From: Verrucomicrobiales bacterium
GTDB lineage: Bacteria; Verrucomicrobiota; Verrucomicrobiia; Verrucomicrobiales; DEV007
Length of the DNA stretch: 64,000 nucleotides
Direction of reading: 5' to 3'
Assembly: GCA_029213065.1 (NCBI GenBank)
Contig: JARGPH010000001.1
Location: 124,001 to 188,000, forward strand
Position 1 is the stretch's first letter, and each line of letters starts with the position of its first letter. The translations under genes were made by a program, and so were the position numbers. The notes beneath the pieces were generated by a model. That model saw nothing but the letters and a program-made list of their open reading frames with translations, was not told the origin of the DNA and searched no databases. This document shows positions 45,601 to 53,094 of the stretch, in pieces.

Positions 45601-46875
45601 GAACTTCTCGAGCGCGCTCCCGATTTTGCCAATGCGGGGAATCGGTACGCTCCCGCCTGGATCGAGGCATGGACCCGCAAACCGCAGGGAGATTGCCCCA
45701 ACGTCGCCCCCGACGAAGCGGCCGACATCGCCGCCTATCTCGCAACAGTGAAAACAGAGGAACTGGCTGCTCCCGGAGGTAACGCGGCGGCCGGGGAAGC
45801 ACTCGCAACGAAACTGCACTTTACCCCGTGGGCGGAAACCTTGAAAGGATCGGGCAAATTCACCGACGGAGGACTCGCTGCTTTTTTGCAGACTCCGGCG
45901 AAACACCACCCCGCGACGACCTTTCCCGACCTTCACCTCAATGAAGAGGAAGCGAACGATCTCGCGGCATGGCTGCAGGCGGGAACAACTCCACCCCCGG
46001 CTTCAACCGGTGACGTGCAAAAGGGAAAAGCGACCTTCACGAAGCGCTGCATGGTTTGTCATGGCGAGGACCCGAACTTGGAATACGAATTTCCGGCGAA
46101 GCCGCTCAAAGAAATGTGGGAAGCCGACTGGATGAGCAAAGGCTGCCTTTCCACCGAAGAGGCGAACCAGCCGGAGCTTCGCCTCACACTCGAAGAAAAG
46201 CAGGCTCTCATCGCCTTCCGAAACGTCGACGCGGGATACGGAATGCGCTCCCTGAATCGCTTCGTCCTTCACGAATACGCGACCCGGACGATGGAGAAAC
46301 TGAGCTGCGTGGAATGTCACTCGGGTGAAAACGAACTGCCTGACATCAGCCTCGCGGGAGAGAAGCTGCGCGACGAATGGCTCACGGGATTGTTCCACGG
46401 TGACGTCTTGAAAATCCGCCCGTATCAGGAAGCCCGGATGCCGGCCTTCGCGAGCCGCTCAAAGAACCTCGCTCTCGGCCTCGCCCACCGGGCCGGTGTT
46501 TCCACCGGCGACAAACTGACAGAGCCTGACAAAGAGCTATCCAACGAGGGAGCCGGGATCGCGGGCCTGACCGGCTACGCCTGCATCACCTGCCATGCCG
46601 CCGGGGAGAAGGGCGCGATGCAGGCCTTCGAGGGACAGGGACCCAATCTCCAGCTCGCAGGCGAGCGCTTGAGAAAGGAGTATTTCCACTCGTGGATGCA
46701 CTGGCCGCAGCGATTTGTGCCCATCACGATCATGCCGAAATACACCGCAGACAAAGAGACCGCTTTGAATCCCTCGTTCTACGATGGAAATGCGAACCAA
46801 CAGTTCGACGCTCTCTGGGAATGGATGAAGACGCTCGAAGGCGCCGAAAAAGCGCCCGTTGGCGAGGTGCATTAG
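42667..46875 (+). CDS. Giant PVC-type cytochrome c protein with DUF6797-like N-terminus
   Basis: This 1402-residue exported protein begins with a signal peptide (to about residue 18) and a DUF6797-like region (VFDTETMRMVAGFAGNVALAG, then GPLPDEQAEYLGLYQYEG). A propeller-like middle (about 300-640) follows, including PGGVGIGPNGELTTGENEGSYVP. The C-terminal third carries four CxxCH heme sites: C960 (CVTCH), C1128 (CMVCH), C1214 (CVECH) and C1306 (CITCH). Such proteins are found in Planctomycetota and Verrucomicrobiota and are thought to couple oxidation of a sugar to electron transfer; that role is inferred. The heme groups need Ccm/Ccs maturation. Confidence 0.9.
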   Translation: MRTLILLLLALSTSLSAQTRAEKVQAKLAENPKLHWWEVMDTGPFISDTFKIFGKEGEIAVLKGIAIKLGENEDHTMVFDTETMRMVAGFAGNVALAGTPWDGRHANNSHFPEDPSKYFFASNRGAGCSIDGTWEDPRELDNGLPNGPLPDEQAEYLGLYQYEGHVLLSYTLGGTNVLELPQFVGGAMLRSLRFEKTTKPIQLLVSDPIEIAGREAAPSEYAITLRAPEGVTLKTLDAGRQVVDIPAGTEGYIDLFFAKKDAILPKMEKVHFKAFTTGGERLFPETIQVSGRKDETQSAYSADSIPLPLDNPWKSEIRFGAFDFFPDGKRAACSTWNGDVWIADGIDGDLNEITWSRYASGLYQTLGLKIVDGIVHTMGRDQITRLHDINDDGEADFYECFNNDVNITEGFHEFAFDLQTDKEGNFYFAKSAPVLSGGRGFAPWTEHNGTVLKVSPDGEKLETVAWGLRAPGGVGIGPNGELTTGENEGSYVPRCKITWSKRDTDEISFHGVVPSVWEDKQFIRTLEGTPTDYERPLCWLPYFVDNSSGSQFWVPEGSSWDDHAGNMLHLSYGKSSVYRTLIDEVDGQVQGGVYRLPIELTTAAMRGRFHPKSGDLYLIGFRGWQTNGGGGFQRIRYNRANKPTPTGLKAHKNGLTLEFSAPLDPEVASDPRRYSISKWDYVWGPQYGSGRFSIDNYDDEARQKALSEFSKGAQNQVDSVPVRAASLLDDGRTVFLYIPGMTPAMQMEIKMDLAAADETEFRETIWNTIHNLRPDFGGHGLDLTNLPKINTAPIGDPGLVLSMAHGSTDDAVVVDRMALSLREGEAVSPFISPNRGNEMVFEGSLLVGTRDTRTLKLDGVGWASFKLNGTTIMEGDLPLESESIELEADSHQLFCNYRRPLEGEGGKTKALAGRIQLLWSGKDFVYEPVRPDNFRHLRTDHLEAKTKPRYGRTLFASKNCVTCHKADTRTVDPNIAMPELLERAPDFANAGNRYAPAWIEAWTRKPQGDCPNVAPDEAADIAAYLATVKTEELAAPGGNAAAGEALATKLHFTPWAETLKGSGKFTDGGLAAFLQTPAKHHPATTFPDLHLNEEEANDLAAWLQAGTTPPPASTGDVQKGKATFTKRCMVCHGEDPNLEYEFPAKPLKEMWEADWMSKGCLSTEEANQPELRLTLEEKQALIAFRNVDAGYGMRSLNRFVLHEYATRTMEKLSCVECHSGENELPDISLAGEKLRDEWLTGLFHGDVLKIRPYQEARMPAFASRSKNLALGLAHRAGVSTGDKLTEPDKELSNEGAGIAGLTGYACITCHAAGEKGAMQAFEGQGPNLQLAGERLRKEYFHSWMHWPQRFVPITIMPKYTADKETALNPSFYDGNANQQFDALWEWMKTLEGAEKAPVGEVH

Positions 46876-47042
46876 GTTCGCCGCACATGAGTTGATCCTG
46901 CGAGCAGGCAGCGCATTCCACTCGCTGGGCGCTCGCCGCCACATGGCACTGCCTCGGCCCGGAGTCTTCGCAGGCAGCAGGATGCAGCCTCTCCATGGCT
47001 CCTTTATGATCTGAAAAGACGAAATCTCACAGTACGGATTTA

Positions 47043-47079
47043 CGATTTTAACAACTGGAAATCCCATTGTTAAAAATCG
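47043..47079. promoter_or_regulatory. Long dyad upstream of a sulfatase gene
   Basis: CGATTTTAACAA and TTGTTAAAAATCG are inverse complements apart from one extra base, with a 12-base centre. The dyad ends 22 bases before the sulfatase ATG. It could be an operator for a repressor or a leader hairpin. It is unlikely to be an intrinsic terminator since no T-run follows. Confidence 0.45.
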
Positions 47080-47101
47080 GTCAGTGCAGTAAAAAGGAGG
47101 G

Positions 47102-48901
47102 ATGAAGTCATTTCTCGTTTTATTATTCGCCCTTTTCACGCTGGGAGTCACTGCGGCAGACAAGCCCAACGTCGTCATTGTGATCACGGACGATCAGGGA
47201 TACGGAGACCTTTCCTGCCACGGGAACCCTATCCTGAAAACACCCCACATCGATTCTCTCGCGAGTGAATCTGTTCGCCTCGACGATTACCACGTAGCCC
47301 CGACCTGCTCACCGACGCGCTGCGCTTTTCTCACCGGCCACTGGACGAACCGCACCGGGGTTTGGCACACCATCATGGGACGTTCCATGCTGAGGGAGAA
47401 CGAAGTCACGATCGGACAGATTTTCAAAGAGAGCGGCTATGCCACCGGCATGTTTGGGAAATGGCACCTCGGTGACAACTACCCCTTCCGCCCCGAAGAC
47501 CGAGGTTTCACTGAAGTGCTTCGTCATGGCGGCGGCGGTGTCGGGCAGACTCCGGATTACTGGGACAACGCCTACTTCGACGGGTCTTACTTCCACAATT
47601 CCAAGCCGGTTCCCGTGAAAGGATTCTGCACCGACGTCTTCTTCGACTACGCGAAAAAATTCATCGAGCAGCAGGTCGAAGAGGAGAAGCCGTTCCTCGC
47701 TTACATCTCCACGAACGCACCCCACGGCCCGATGCACGCGCCTGAGGACTACGCCGATCCCTACCTGAAACAAACCAATCTGAAAACGGCTCACTTTTTC
47801 GGCATGATCGCCAACATCGACGACAACGTCGGTGCGATGCGCGAGTGGCTCGAAGAAAAAGGGCTCGCCGAAAATACGATCTTCATTTTCACGACCGACA
47901 ACGGCAGCTCAGCGGGAACGAAAGTGCACCCGGCGGGAATGCGCGGCGGCAAAGGAAGCCCCTACGACGGCGGACACCGCGTTCCCTTTTTCATGCACTG
48001 GCCCAAAGGCGGTTTCGACAAGGAGCAGTATATCAAACCGATCACCGCACACGTCGACATCGTGCCTACGCTGATCGATCTCTGCGGAGTGGAAGCACCC
48101 GAGGGAGTCAAATTCGACGGTGTGACGATTCGTCCGCTACTCGAGAGCAAAGATACTTCGAACTGGCCCGACCGAATCCTCGTGACCGACAGCCAGCGGG
48201 TCAAAGATCCTATCAAGTGGAGACAATCCTCAGTCATGACGAGTGATTGGCGACTTGTTTCAGGGAATGATAAAAAAGGAACGCCCTACCATGAACTCTA
48301 CTCCATCAAAAGCGACCCCGGCCAAAAGACAAACGTGATCAAAGACTACCCCGAAGTGGCGGGCCGCCTCAAAGAATTCTACGAAAACTGGTGGGACGAG
48401 ATCGAGCCGACATTCGGCGACCCTGCCCGAATCAAAATTGGTCATCCTCAGGAAAATCCGAGCCGGCTCACGAGCCACGACTGGATCGCCGAGACGATGG
48501 TTCCCTGGAATCAGTCACATATCCGCCAGGGGGTTGATCAACCCGGCCACACCGGATTCTGGTATCTCGATATTGTCGAGGGCGGCGACTACACGATTGA
48601 GCTTCGCCGCTGGCCGAACGAAGGGCCCGTTTCGGAGAAAGCGATCACAGACGGCATTCCTCCCGGCGATCTTGTTCCCGGAGAGAAGCCCTTCCGCGCC
48701 ACTCCCGGTCGAGCCATTGAAGCTGACGTTGCCACAATCGACATCGGTGGTAAAGAGATGGAAATGCCGATCCCCGAAGGAGCCGGCAGCGTGACATTCA
48801 AGCTTGCGCTCGACGCCGGCCCGACCAAATTGACAGCCCGCTTCAATGGCAGCGACGGTGCCGTCACAGGAGCGTTTTACGCCTACGTGACACGCCTCTG
48901 A
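47102..48901 (+). CDS. Secreted arylsulfatase with C-terminal beta domain
   Basis: This 599-residue protein has a signal peptide (MKSFLVLLFALFTLGVTAA), VIVITDDQGYGDLSCHGN, the active site C69-SPTRCAFLTG, FGKWHLGDNYPF and FTTDNGSSAG. Its C-terminal 150 residues (FWYLDIVEGGDYTIELRRWP) match the accessory domain of the sulfatase at 23501-25324. A strong AGGAGG lies at 47095-47100, but only one base separates it from the ATG at 47102, an unusually short spacing. The signal peptide fixes this ATG as the real start. A 37-base dyad is found just upstream. Confidence 0.93.
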   Translation: MKSFLVLLFALFTLGVTAADKPNVVIVITDDQGYGDLSCHGNPILKTPHIDSLASESVRLDDYHVAPTCSPTRCAFLTGHWTNRTGVWHTIMGRSMLRENEVTIGQIFKESGYATGMFGKWHLGDNYPFRPEDRGFTEVLRHGGGGVGQTPDYWDNAYFDGSYFHNSKPVPVKGFCTDVFFDYAKKFIEQQVEEEKPFLAYISTNAPHGPMHAPEDYADPYLKQTNLKTAHFFGMIANIDDNVGAMREWLEEKGLAENTIFIFTTDNGSSAGTKVHPAGMRGGKGSPYDGGHRVPFFMHWPKGGFDKEQYIKPITAHVDIVPTLIDLCGVEAPEGVKFDGVTIRPLLESKDTSNWPDRILVTDSQRVKDPIKWRQSSVMTSDWRLVSGNDKKGTPYHELYSIKSDPGQKTNVIKDYPEVAGRLKEFYENWWDEIEPTFGDPARIKIGHPQENPSRLTSHDWIAETMVPWNQSHIRQGVDQPGHTGFWYLDIVEGGDYTIELRRWPNEGPVSEKAITDGIPPGDLVPGEKPFRATPGRAIEADVATIDIGGKEMEMPIPEGAGSVTFKLALDAGPTKLTARFNGSDGAVTGAFYAYVTRL

Positions 48902-48929
48902 CTGGCATTCACGGTTCCTGTTCCCATCG

Positions 48930-49394
48930 ATGGATAAATCACAGCTTGTTGATTCACTCAAAAAAGAAATTCGCTCACAGTACGAACGCGCTCTCAGCGC
49001 GCTCGCGGGAGCTGAAGAAGCGGCCACCGGTGAGGATACCAAGGCCGAAGGGAAATACGACACCCGCGGGCTCGAAGCTTCCTACCTCGCAGCAGGCCAG
49101 GCCGAGCAAGCCGACGAACTGGCCCGCGCCGTCGCCGCGATTGATGCGTTTACCTTCAAAGATTTCGAGATCGATGATCCCATCGCCCAGGGAGCCCTCG
49201 TCGAAGGCGATGTCGACGGCGAGCTCGTCTACTACCTCCTCGCCCCCGCAGGCGGCGGACTCCAGCTCACCACCGAGGAAGGTGAGTTGGCAACCGTGTT
49301 AGGCCCCGCATCGCCATTGCGAAATCAGATCATCGGGAAAACGACCGGCTTCATTCTCGATGAACCGTCACTGATGATTTTAGAGGTGATGTAG
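48930..49394 (+). CDS. GreA/GreB-like protein
   Basis: This 154-residue protein resembles the GreA/GreB-type small proteins often annotated as transcription elongation factors in PVC genomes. The N-terminal half is helical (LVDSLKKEIRSQYERALSAL), followed by the GEDTKAEGKYDTRGLEASYLA block and a beta-rich C-terminus (QGALVEGDVDGELVYYLL). It lacks a full GreA coiled-coil length, so direct action on RNA polymerase is unproven. It follows a sulfatase gene by 28 bases, which may be chance. Confidence 0.6.
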   Translation: MDKSQLVDSLKKEIRSQYERALSALAGAEEAATGEDTKAEGKYDTRGLEASYLAAGQAEQADELARAVAAIDAFTFKDFEIDDPIAQGALVEGDVDGELVYYLLAPAGGGLQLTTEEGELATVLGPASPLRNQIIGKTTGFILDEPSLMILEVM

Positions 49395-49442
49395 AAGTTC
49401 AGCACCTTACTCTCCACTTCGATTTCCGGCACTGAGGCGGGG

Positions 49443-49709
49443 TTACTCGTCGTCCAAATCCTCAGCTTCACGAGTAACGCGCTTGCGTTGAAATACTCGC
49501 AAGGTCGTCAATCCGACAACGAAAATTACAAACCCGGCAAGAGCGAAATTGCCGGACCTCTCGTCATCAAATCCGGGGCAAACATAGAAGAGAACAATCG
49601 CCCCAAACGTTGCGAAAATCCACACATCCAGCGCTATCCTGAATAAATTTAGAATCATCGGTATTTTGAGATTGGCTTCGACTTTAAAAACGATTTCTGA
49701 TTGAAACAT
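49443..49709 (-). CDS. Small two-helix membrane protein
   Basis: This 88-residue protein has two likely membrane helices (LDVWIFATFGAIVLFYVC and FALAGFVIFVVGLTTL) and a basic-to-acidic C-terminal tail (RKRVTREAEDLDDE). An alternative start at 49658 (MILNLF) would keep both helices. I recognise no family. It lies between two plus-strand genes and has no partner on its strand. Confidence 0.55.
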   Translation of the reverse strand: MFQSEIVFKVEANLKIPMILNLFRIALDVWIFATFGAIVLFYVCPGFDDERSGNFALAGFVIFVVGLTTLRVFQRKRVTREAEDLDDE

Positions 49710-49770
49710 AAATGAGATGCGTTGAACGGCCTAAGCCACGCATCCCTCCTCCAAACCACCCGGGCCATCA

Positions 49771-50613
49771 ATGAAGTCGACCTGCCACCTTGAAGCTCCG
49801 ACGGAAAGATGTCAGCAGGTCTGGTTGGTGCCTGATCTGCTGAACCAATGGCTCTCCACGTCTGCAGCATGGGAAAACGAGGATCTCGCACTGACCTCAC
49901 GGCTGCCCAATATCTCCGGTCGCCACAGGCTCGTCGAACGGTCCGGTGAACGGCTTGTATTCGATTGGTATATCGATGGCTTTCGAACCCGGCTGGAACT
50001 CGATTTCGAGCCGGATAAGGAAGGGACTCTACTCACTTTGACCCACACTGCGCTTGAGCCGATTCCCGAGGGACTGCTCTTTCCTCCGGGGAAATACTAT
50101 GCCGATCAAGTGTGGAATTTCGCGCTTAACAATCTCCAACACTTTCTCACGACTGGAAAGAAGGCGATGGAAATGCAGTGGCCGCACAATCTCCATCGGA
50201 TTGATTTGGAGATTGTGATAGATGCAAAACCGGAAGGTGTTTGGGATTTCCTCACCACCGTTGAAAACCTCAAGGCCTCCAGTCTCGTTGAAGACACGGC
50301 CACAATTGAACCTCGTGTCGGCGGGCGCTACTCGTTCGGCTGGGTCGAAATGGAGGACGACAAAATCGACGGGCCGGGATTTATCACCGACTGGATCGAG
50401 GGAGAAAAACTGAGCGTGAGTTGGTATGGCGGTCGCGATTCCATCGTAAGCTGGCAACTCTCTGGTGAAGGCAAAAATGCGACGCGAGTCAAGTTCAGTC
50501 ACACCGGCATGATCTTCGCACTCGCTGACACGCTTTCCTATCAATTCGGGTGGTCTGAGTTCCTTCTCGAAATGAAACAATTTCTGGAAGAAGCCGATTC
50601 AACGGGGAAATAG
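49771..50613 (+). CDS. Tandem SRPBCC (AHSA1-type) domain protein
   Basis: This 280-residue cytosolic protein has two START/SRPBCC-like domains. The second (about residues 145-278) is clear: DLEIVIDAKPEGVWDFLTTV, RVGGRYSFGWVEM, FITDWIEGEKLSVSW and the C-terminal helix FGWSEFLLEMKQFLEEA. The first (about 1-130) is more divergent, with LTLTHTALEPIPEG. AHSA1-type domains bind hydrophobic ligands or partner proteins; no specific substrate can be named. There is no signal peptide or neighbour in the same operon. Confidence 0.85.
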   Translation: MKSTCHLEAPTERCQQVWLVPDLLNQWLSTSAAWENEDLALTSRLPNISGRHRLVERSGERLVFDWYIDGFRTRLELDFEPDKEGTLLTLTHTALEPIPEGLLFPPGKYYADQVWNFALNNLQHFLTTGKKAMEMQWPHNLHRIDLEIVIDAKPEGVWDFLTTVENLKASSLVEDTATIEPRVGGRYSFGWVEMEDDKIDGPGFITDWIEGEKLSVSWYGGRDSIVSWQLSGEGKNATRVKFSHTGMIFALADTLSYQFGWSEFLLEMKQFLEEADSTGK

Positions 50614-50660
50614 CTGCGAAATGAATCGCAGCCGTCCCGCTGTTTCAGGATGGAGAGGCC

Positions 50661-51065
50661 TCACTTCTCCTTCTCGAATTTCTCCTCCAGCTCAAAAGCC
50701 TTCCGACCCGAATCGTCGGTGTATTTCGTGGCCATCTCCATGGCTGCTCTGCTCCCCTTCATTTTGACGGTGAAGACCATTTCTGAAAATTTGGTGATGT
50801 GCTCGGCGGTCCCCGTTTTGCCGTCTTCAGAGAGAGCCATAGGAAAAGGTCCGTAACGGGAATCCTTCGGACTGGTTTTCCCCCACCAGATGAATGAAGC
50901 AGTTCCTTCATCAGTCAGAGAAATTTCAAATTTCGGACAGGCTCTCGTGTCTTCGTTCGTATTGATCCAGGTTCCCACGAGCGGTGAATCCTCGGCATGA
51001 ACACGGGAAAACGCTGCCGCGAAAAGAAAAGTAACAATTAAAAGAGTGATCGATAGGTTGCTCAT
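50661..51065 (-). CDS. Small exported protein, unknown
   Basis: The ATG at 51065 opens a signal peptide (MSNLSITLLIVTFLFAAAFSRVHAED); the longer frame upstream runs through repeat DNA and is rejected. The 134-residue product has a lipocalin-like opening (SPLVGTWINTNEDTRACPKFEISL) and beta-strand pattern, with a charged C-terminus (FELEEKFEKEK). No family is clear. It lies downstream of the YqgE gene on the same strand, but the hairpin and a repeat copy separate them. Confidence 0.65.
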   Translation of the reverse strand: MSNLSITLLIVTFLFAAAFSRVHAEDSPLVGTWINTNEDTRACPKFEISLTDEGTASFIWWGKTSPKDSRYGPFPMALSEDGKTGTAEHITKFSEMVFTVKMKGSRAAMEMATKYTDDSGRKAFELEEKFEKEK

Positions 51066-51165
51066 AGGCCAACACTCTAACGGAAACGCAGGGAGAGTGT
51101 GTGAACGAAGTGTCCCCGGCCTGTAAAAGTTCTGTAAAAGCACAGCAAGCGACGGGAAGGCGTCA

Positions 51166-51257
51166 GAACTGGAAGCTCGAAAGAGACTATCCCGGTGTGA
51201 AGCGAAGCGTAACACCGGGATAGGAATCTTAACTCAATTACCGGCCCTGTAAGGGTC
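51166..51257 (+). repeat. Dispersed three-hairpin repeat, copy D (diverged)
   Basis: Stem 1 is GAACT-GGA-AGCTC (51166-51178), with one mismatch. Stem 2 is a perfect 12-pair stem, CTATCCCGGTGT and ACACCGGGATAG (51187-51198 and 51212-51223), around a 13-base loop. Stem 3 is GGCCC-TGTAA-GGGTC (51243-51257), with a G-T pair. Sequence identity to copies A to C is low outside these stems, but stem order and spacing match. Confidence 0.65.
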
Positions 51258-51297
51258 AAAGAAAGCTTTGATGACGAGAGGCATGGCCATCATCACA

Positions 51298-51342
51298 TCG
51301 ACCTAACAGGGTTACCTCGACGACCTTACCCTGTTGGGTCGA
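51298..51342. terminator. Hairpin just after the YqgE gene
   Basis: TCGACCTAACAGGGT and ACCCTGTTGGGTCGA form 15 pairs (one G-T) around a 15-base loop. On the minus strand it starts three bases after the YqgE stop, a place for transcription end. No T-run follows. The arms carry the same AACCCTGTYRGGTC word as the hairpin at 28568-28598. Confidence 0.6.
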
Positions 51343-51345
51343 TCC

Positions 51346-51918
51346 TCAATTCAAACCCAAATCATCCGGCTCGTCGGCGATGAGTTTGTAGTAGGGGCTC
51401 AGGTCGCGAAGAAGCGATTTCCAGAGATCGTCGACGTCTTCCAGCTCGATAATAGTGCGTTCGGGCTTGTGCGAAATCCACGATTTCCGCTCCATTTCGT
51501 CTTCGAGTTGCCCTTCCGACCAACCTGAATACCCGACAAAAGCGCGGATATGGAAGCCCTCCATTTCGTATAAAACGGCTTCAGCAGCCGATAAATGGGT
51601 CGAAAATTGCAATTCTCCCTCCGCTTCGGACCATCCGAGGGCCGCAAAAGTGAGGTGTTCGGTGCTGACCGGGCCACCCAGGAAGACGGGGACGTCGAGA
51701 AGGCGGTTGCGCTGCTTCGCAGGGAGTGAATCTTCGGTCAGCAATTCGCCCACGCCCTTACCCAGTGGGCGATTGAGGATATAGCCGAGCGCTCCGGCTT
51801 CTTCGCTGTGCTCGGTAATTAAGAGCACACTTTGGAAAAATGTCGGCTCTTTCAGGGCCGGATCGGCAAGGATCAGGTCGCCTTTGAAGGAATCTTGAAC
51901 TGGCTTTTGAGAAGACAT
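51346..51918 (-). CDS. YqgE/AlgH family protein
   Basis: This 190-residue cytosolic protein has the YqgE blocks GDLILADPALKEPTFFQSVL, EEAGALGYILNRPLG and PVFLGGPVS, with GYSGWSEGQLEDEM further on. It has the usual family length. Function is not established; AlgH was linked to regulation in Pseudomonas. It diverges from trpD across 78 bases, so the two share a promoter region. Confidence 0.93.
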   Translation of the reverse strand: MSSQKPVQDSFKGDLILADPALKEPTFFQSVLLITEHSEEAGALGYILNRPLGKGVGELLTEDSLPAKQRNRLLDVPVFLGGPVSTEHLTFAALGWSEAEGELQFSTHLSAAEAVLYEMEGFHIRAFVGYSGWSEGQLEDEMERKSWISHKPERTIIELEDVDDLWKSLLRDLSPYYKLIADEPDDLGLN

Positions 51919-51996
51919 TCAGAGAGGGAATCAAAAAAGACTCTCAGATATAATTTCCTCATTGGCAACTGCGAAGCGCCGGTGTTCATTCCCCCC

Positions 51997-53034
51997 ATGA
52001 AGGAACTGACGGGAAAACTGAAAGAAAATAACTCGCTAACGAAAGAGGACATCGCCGAAGCGGCAAAGAGTCTTCTCGATGAGTCAGCCCCGGTGAAGCA
52101 GAAAGTCGACTTCCTTTCAGCCCTCTCAGAGAAGGGCGAAACAGCGGAGGAAATTGCAGGATTCGCCTCGGAGTTCCTCGATCGTGCCGTCGATCCCCAG
52201 CTGAATCGCAAGAAAATCAGAAAACCGTTCATCGATGTCTGCGGAACCGGCGGGGACAAACTGGACCTCTTCAACATCTCGACCACGAGCGTTTTCGTTC
52301 TCGCCGGAGCCGGAGCCGCAGTGCTCAAACACGGCAACCGCGGTATCACCTCCAAAAGCGGCGGTGCGGATGTGCTGGAAGCGCTGGGGATCCGAATCGA
52401 CCTTCCGCCTGAAGATTTCAGCCGCTGCGTTGAGAAAGTCGGAGCCGGATTTCTTTTTGCTCAGGACTACCACCCCGCTTTCAAAGTGGTCGCGCCGGTT
52501 CGCAAGTCGCTCGCCAAGAAAGGCCAGCGGTCGATCTTCAACCTGCTTGGGCCGCTCTTGAACCCGGCCCGCCCGACTTATCAGCTCATCGGGGTATTCG
52601 ATCCCAAGGTCGGCGAAACCTTCGCTGAGATTTTGAAGCAACTCGGTCGCAAGCGCGCCTGGGCGGTTCACGGGAAAACCGATACAGGCGAGGGAATGGA
52701 TGAATTTTCAACTCTCGGGGAAACCCAGGTCTGGTCGACTCAGGAGAATGAGTCAGTCCCCTCTTTCGTAACGCCTGATGTATTCGGCTTCCGAACCGGT
52801 GGAATCGAAGATTTGCGAGGTGGAACCGCCAAAGAAAACGCCGAAATCCTGACGGGAATTCTCGATGGCTCAGTGACCGGTCCGAAGCGGGATGTGGTGA
52901 CGCTCAACGCCGCGGCAGGTCTCGTCATCTGCGGCCTCGCTGACAATTTGCGTGAGGGAATCGAGATCGCCAACATCGTCCTCGATGAAGGTCGCGCCCT
53001 CGATGTCCTGAAGCGTTGGCAGGAGTTCTCTTGA
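51997..53034 (+). CDS. trpD: Anthranilate phosphoribosyltransferase
   Basis: The start at 51997 is preferred: a longer frame runs upstream through the YqgE gene region. The 345-residue enzyme joins anthranilate and PRPP, the second step of tryptophan synthesis from chorismate. It shows the PRPP and metal block DVCGTGGDKLDLFNIST and HGNRGITSKSGGADVLEALG, and KKGQRSIFNLLGPLLNPARP. Length is normal. No other trp gene is near, so the pathway must be dispersed in this genome. Confidence 0.95.
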   Translation: MKELTGKLKENNSLTKEDIAEAAKSLLDESAPVKQKVDFLSALSEKGETAEEIAGFASEFLDRAVDPQLNRKKIRKPFIDVCGTGGDKLDLFNISTTSVFVLAGAGAAVLKHGNRGITSKSGGADVLEALGIRIDLPPEDFSRCVEKVGAGFLFAQDYHPAFKVVAPVRKSLAKKGQRSIFNLLGPLLNPARPTYQLIGVFDPKVGETFAEILKQLGRKRAWAVHGKTDTGEGMDEFSTLGETQVWSTQENESVPSFVTPDVFGFRTGGIEDLRGGTAKENAEILTGILDGSVTGPKRDVVTLNAAAGLVICGLADNLREGIEIANIVLDEGRALDVLKRWQEFS

Positions 53035-53094
53035 GTTGCCGGAAAACACACAGGCAGAAACTCAGGAGCGGTTTATAGTAAGGTTTCTCAACCC

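Noticed and set aside
46876-47000. Terminator after the multi-heme gene
   Set aside because: Several GC-rich partial dyads (such as ATCCTGC/GCAGGAT) are present, but none has a good stem with a T-run.
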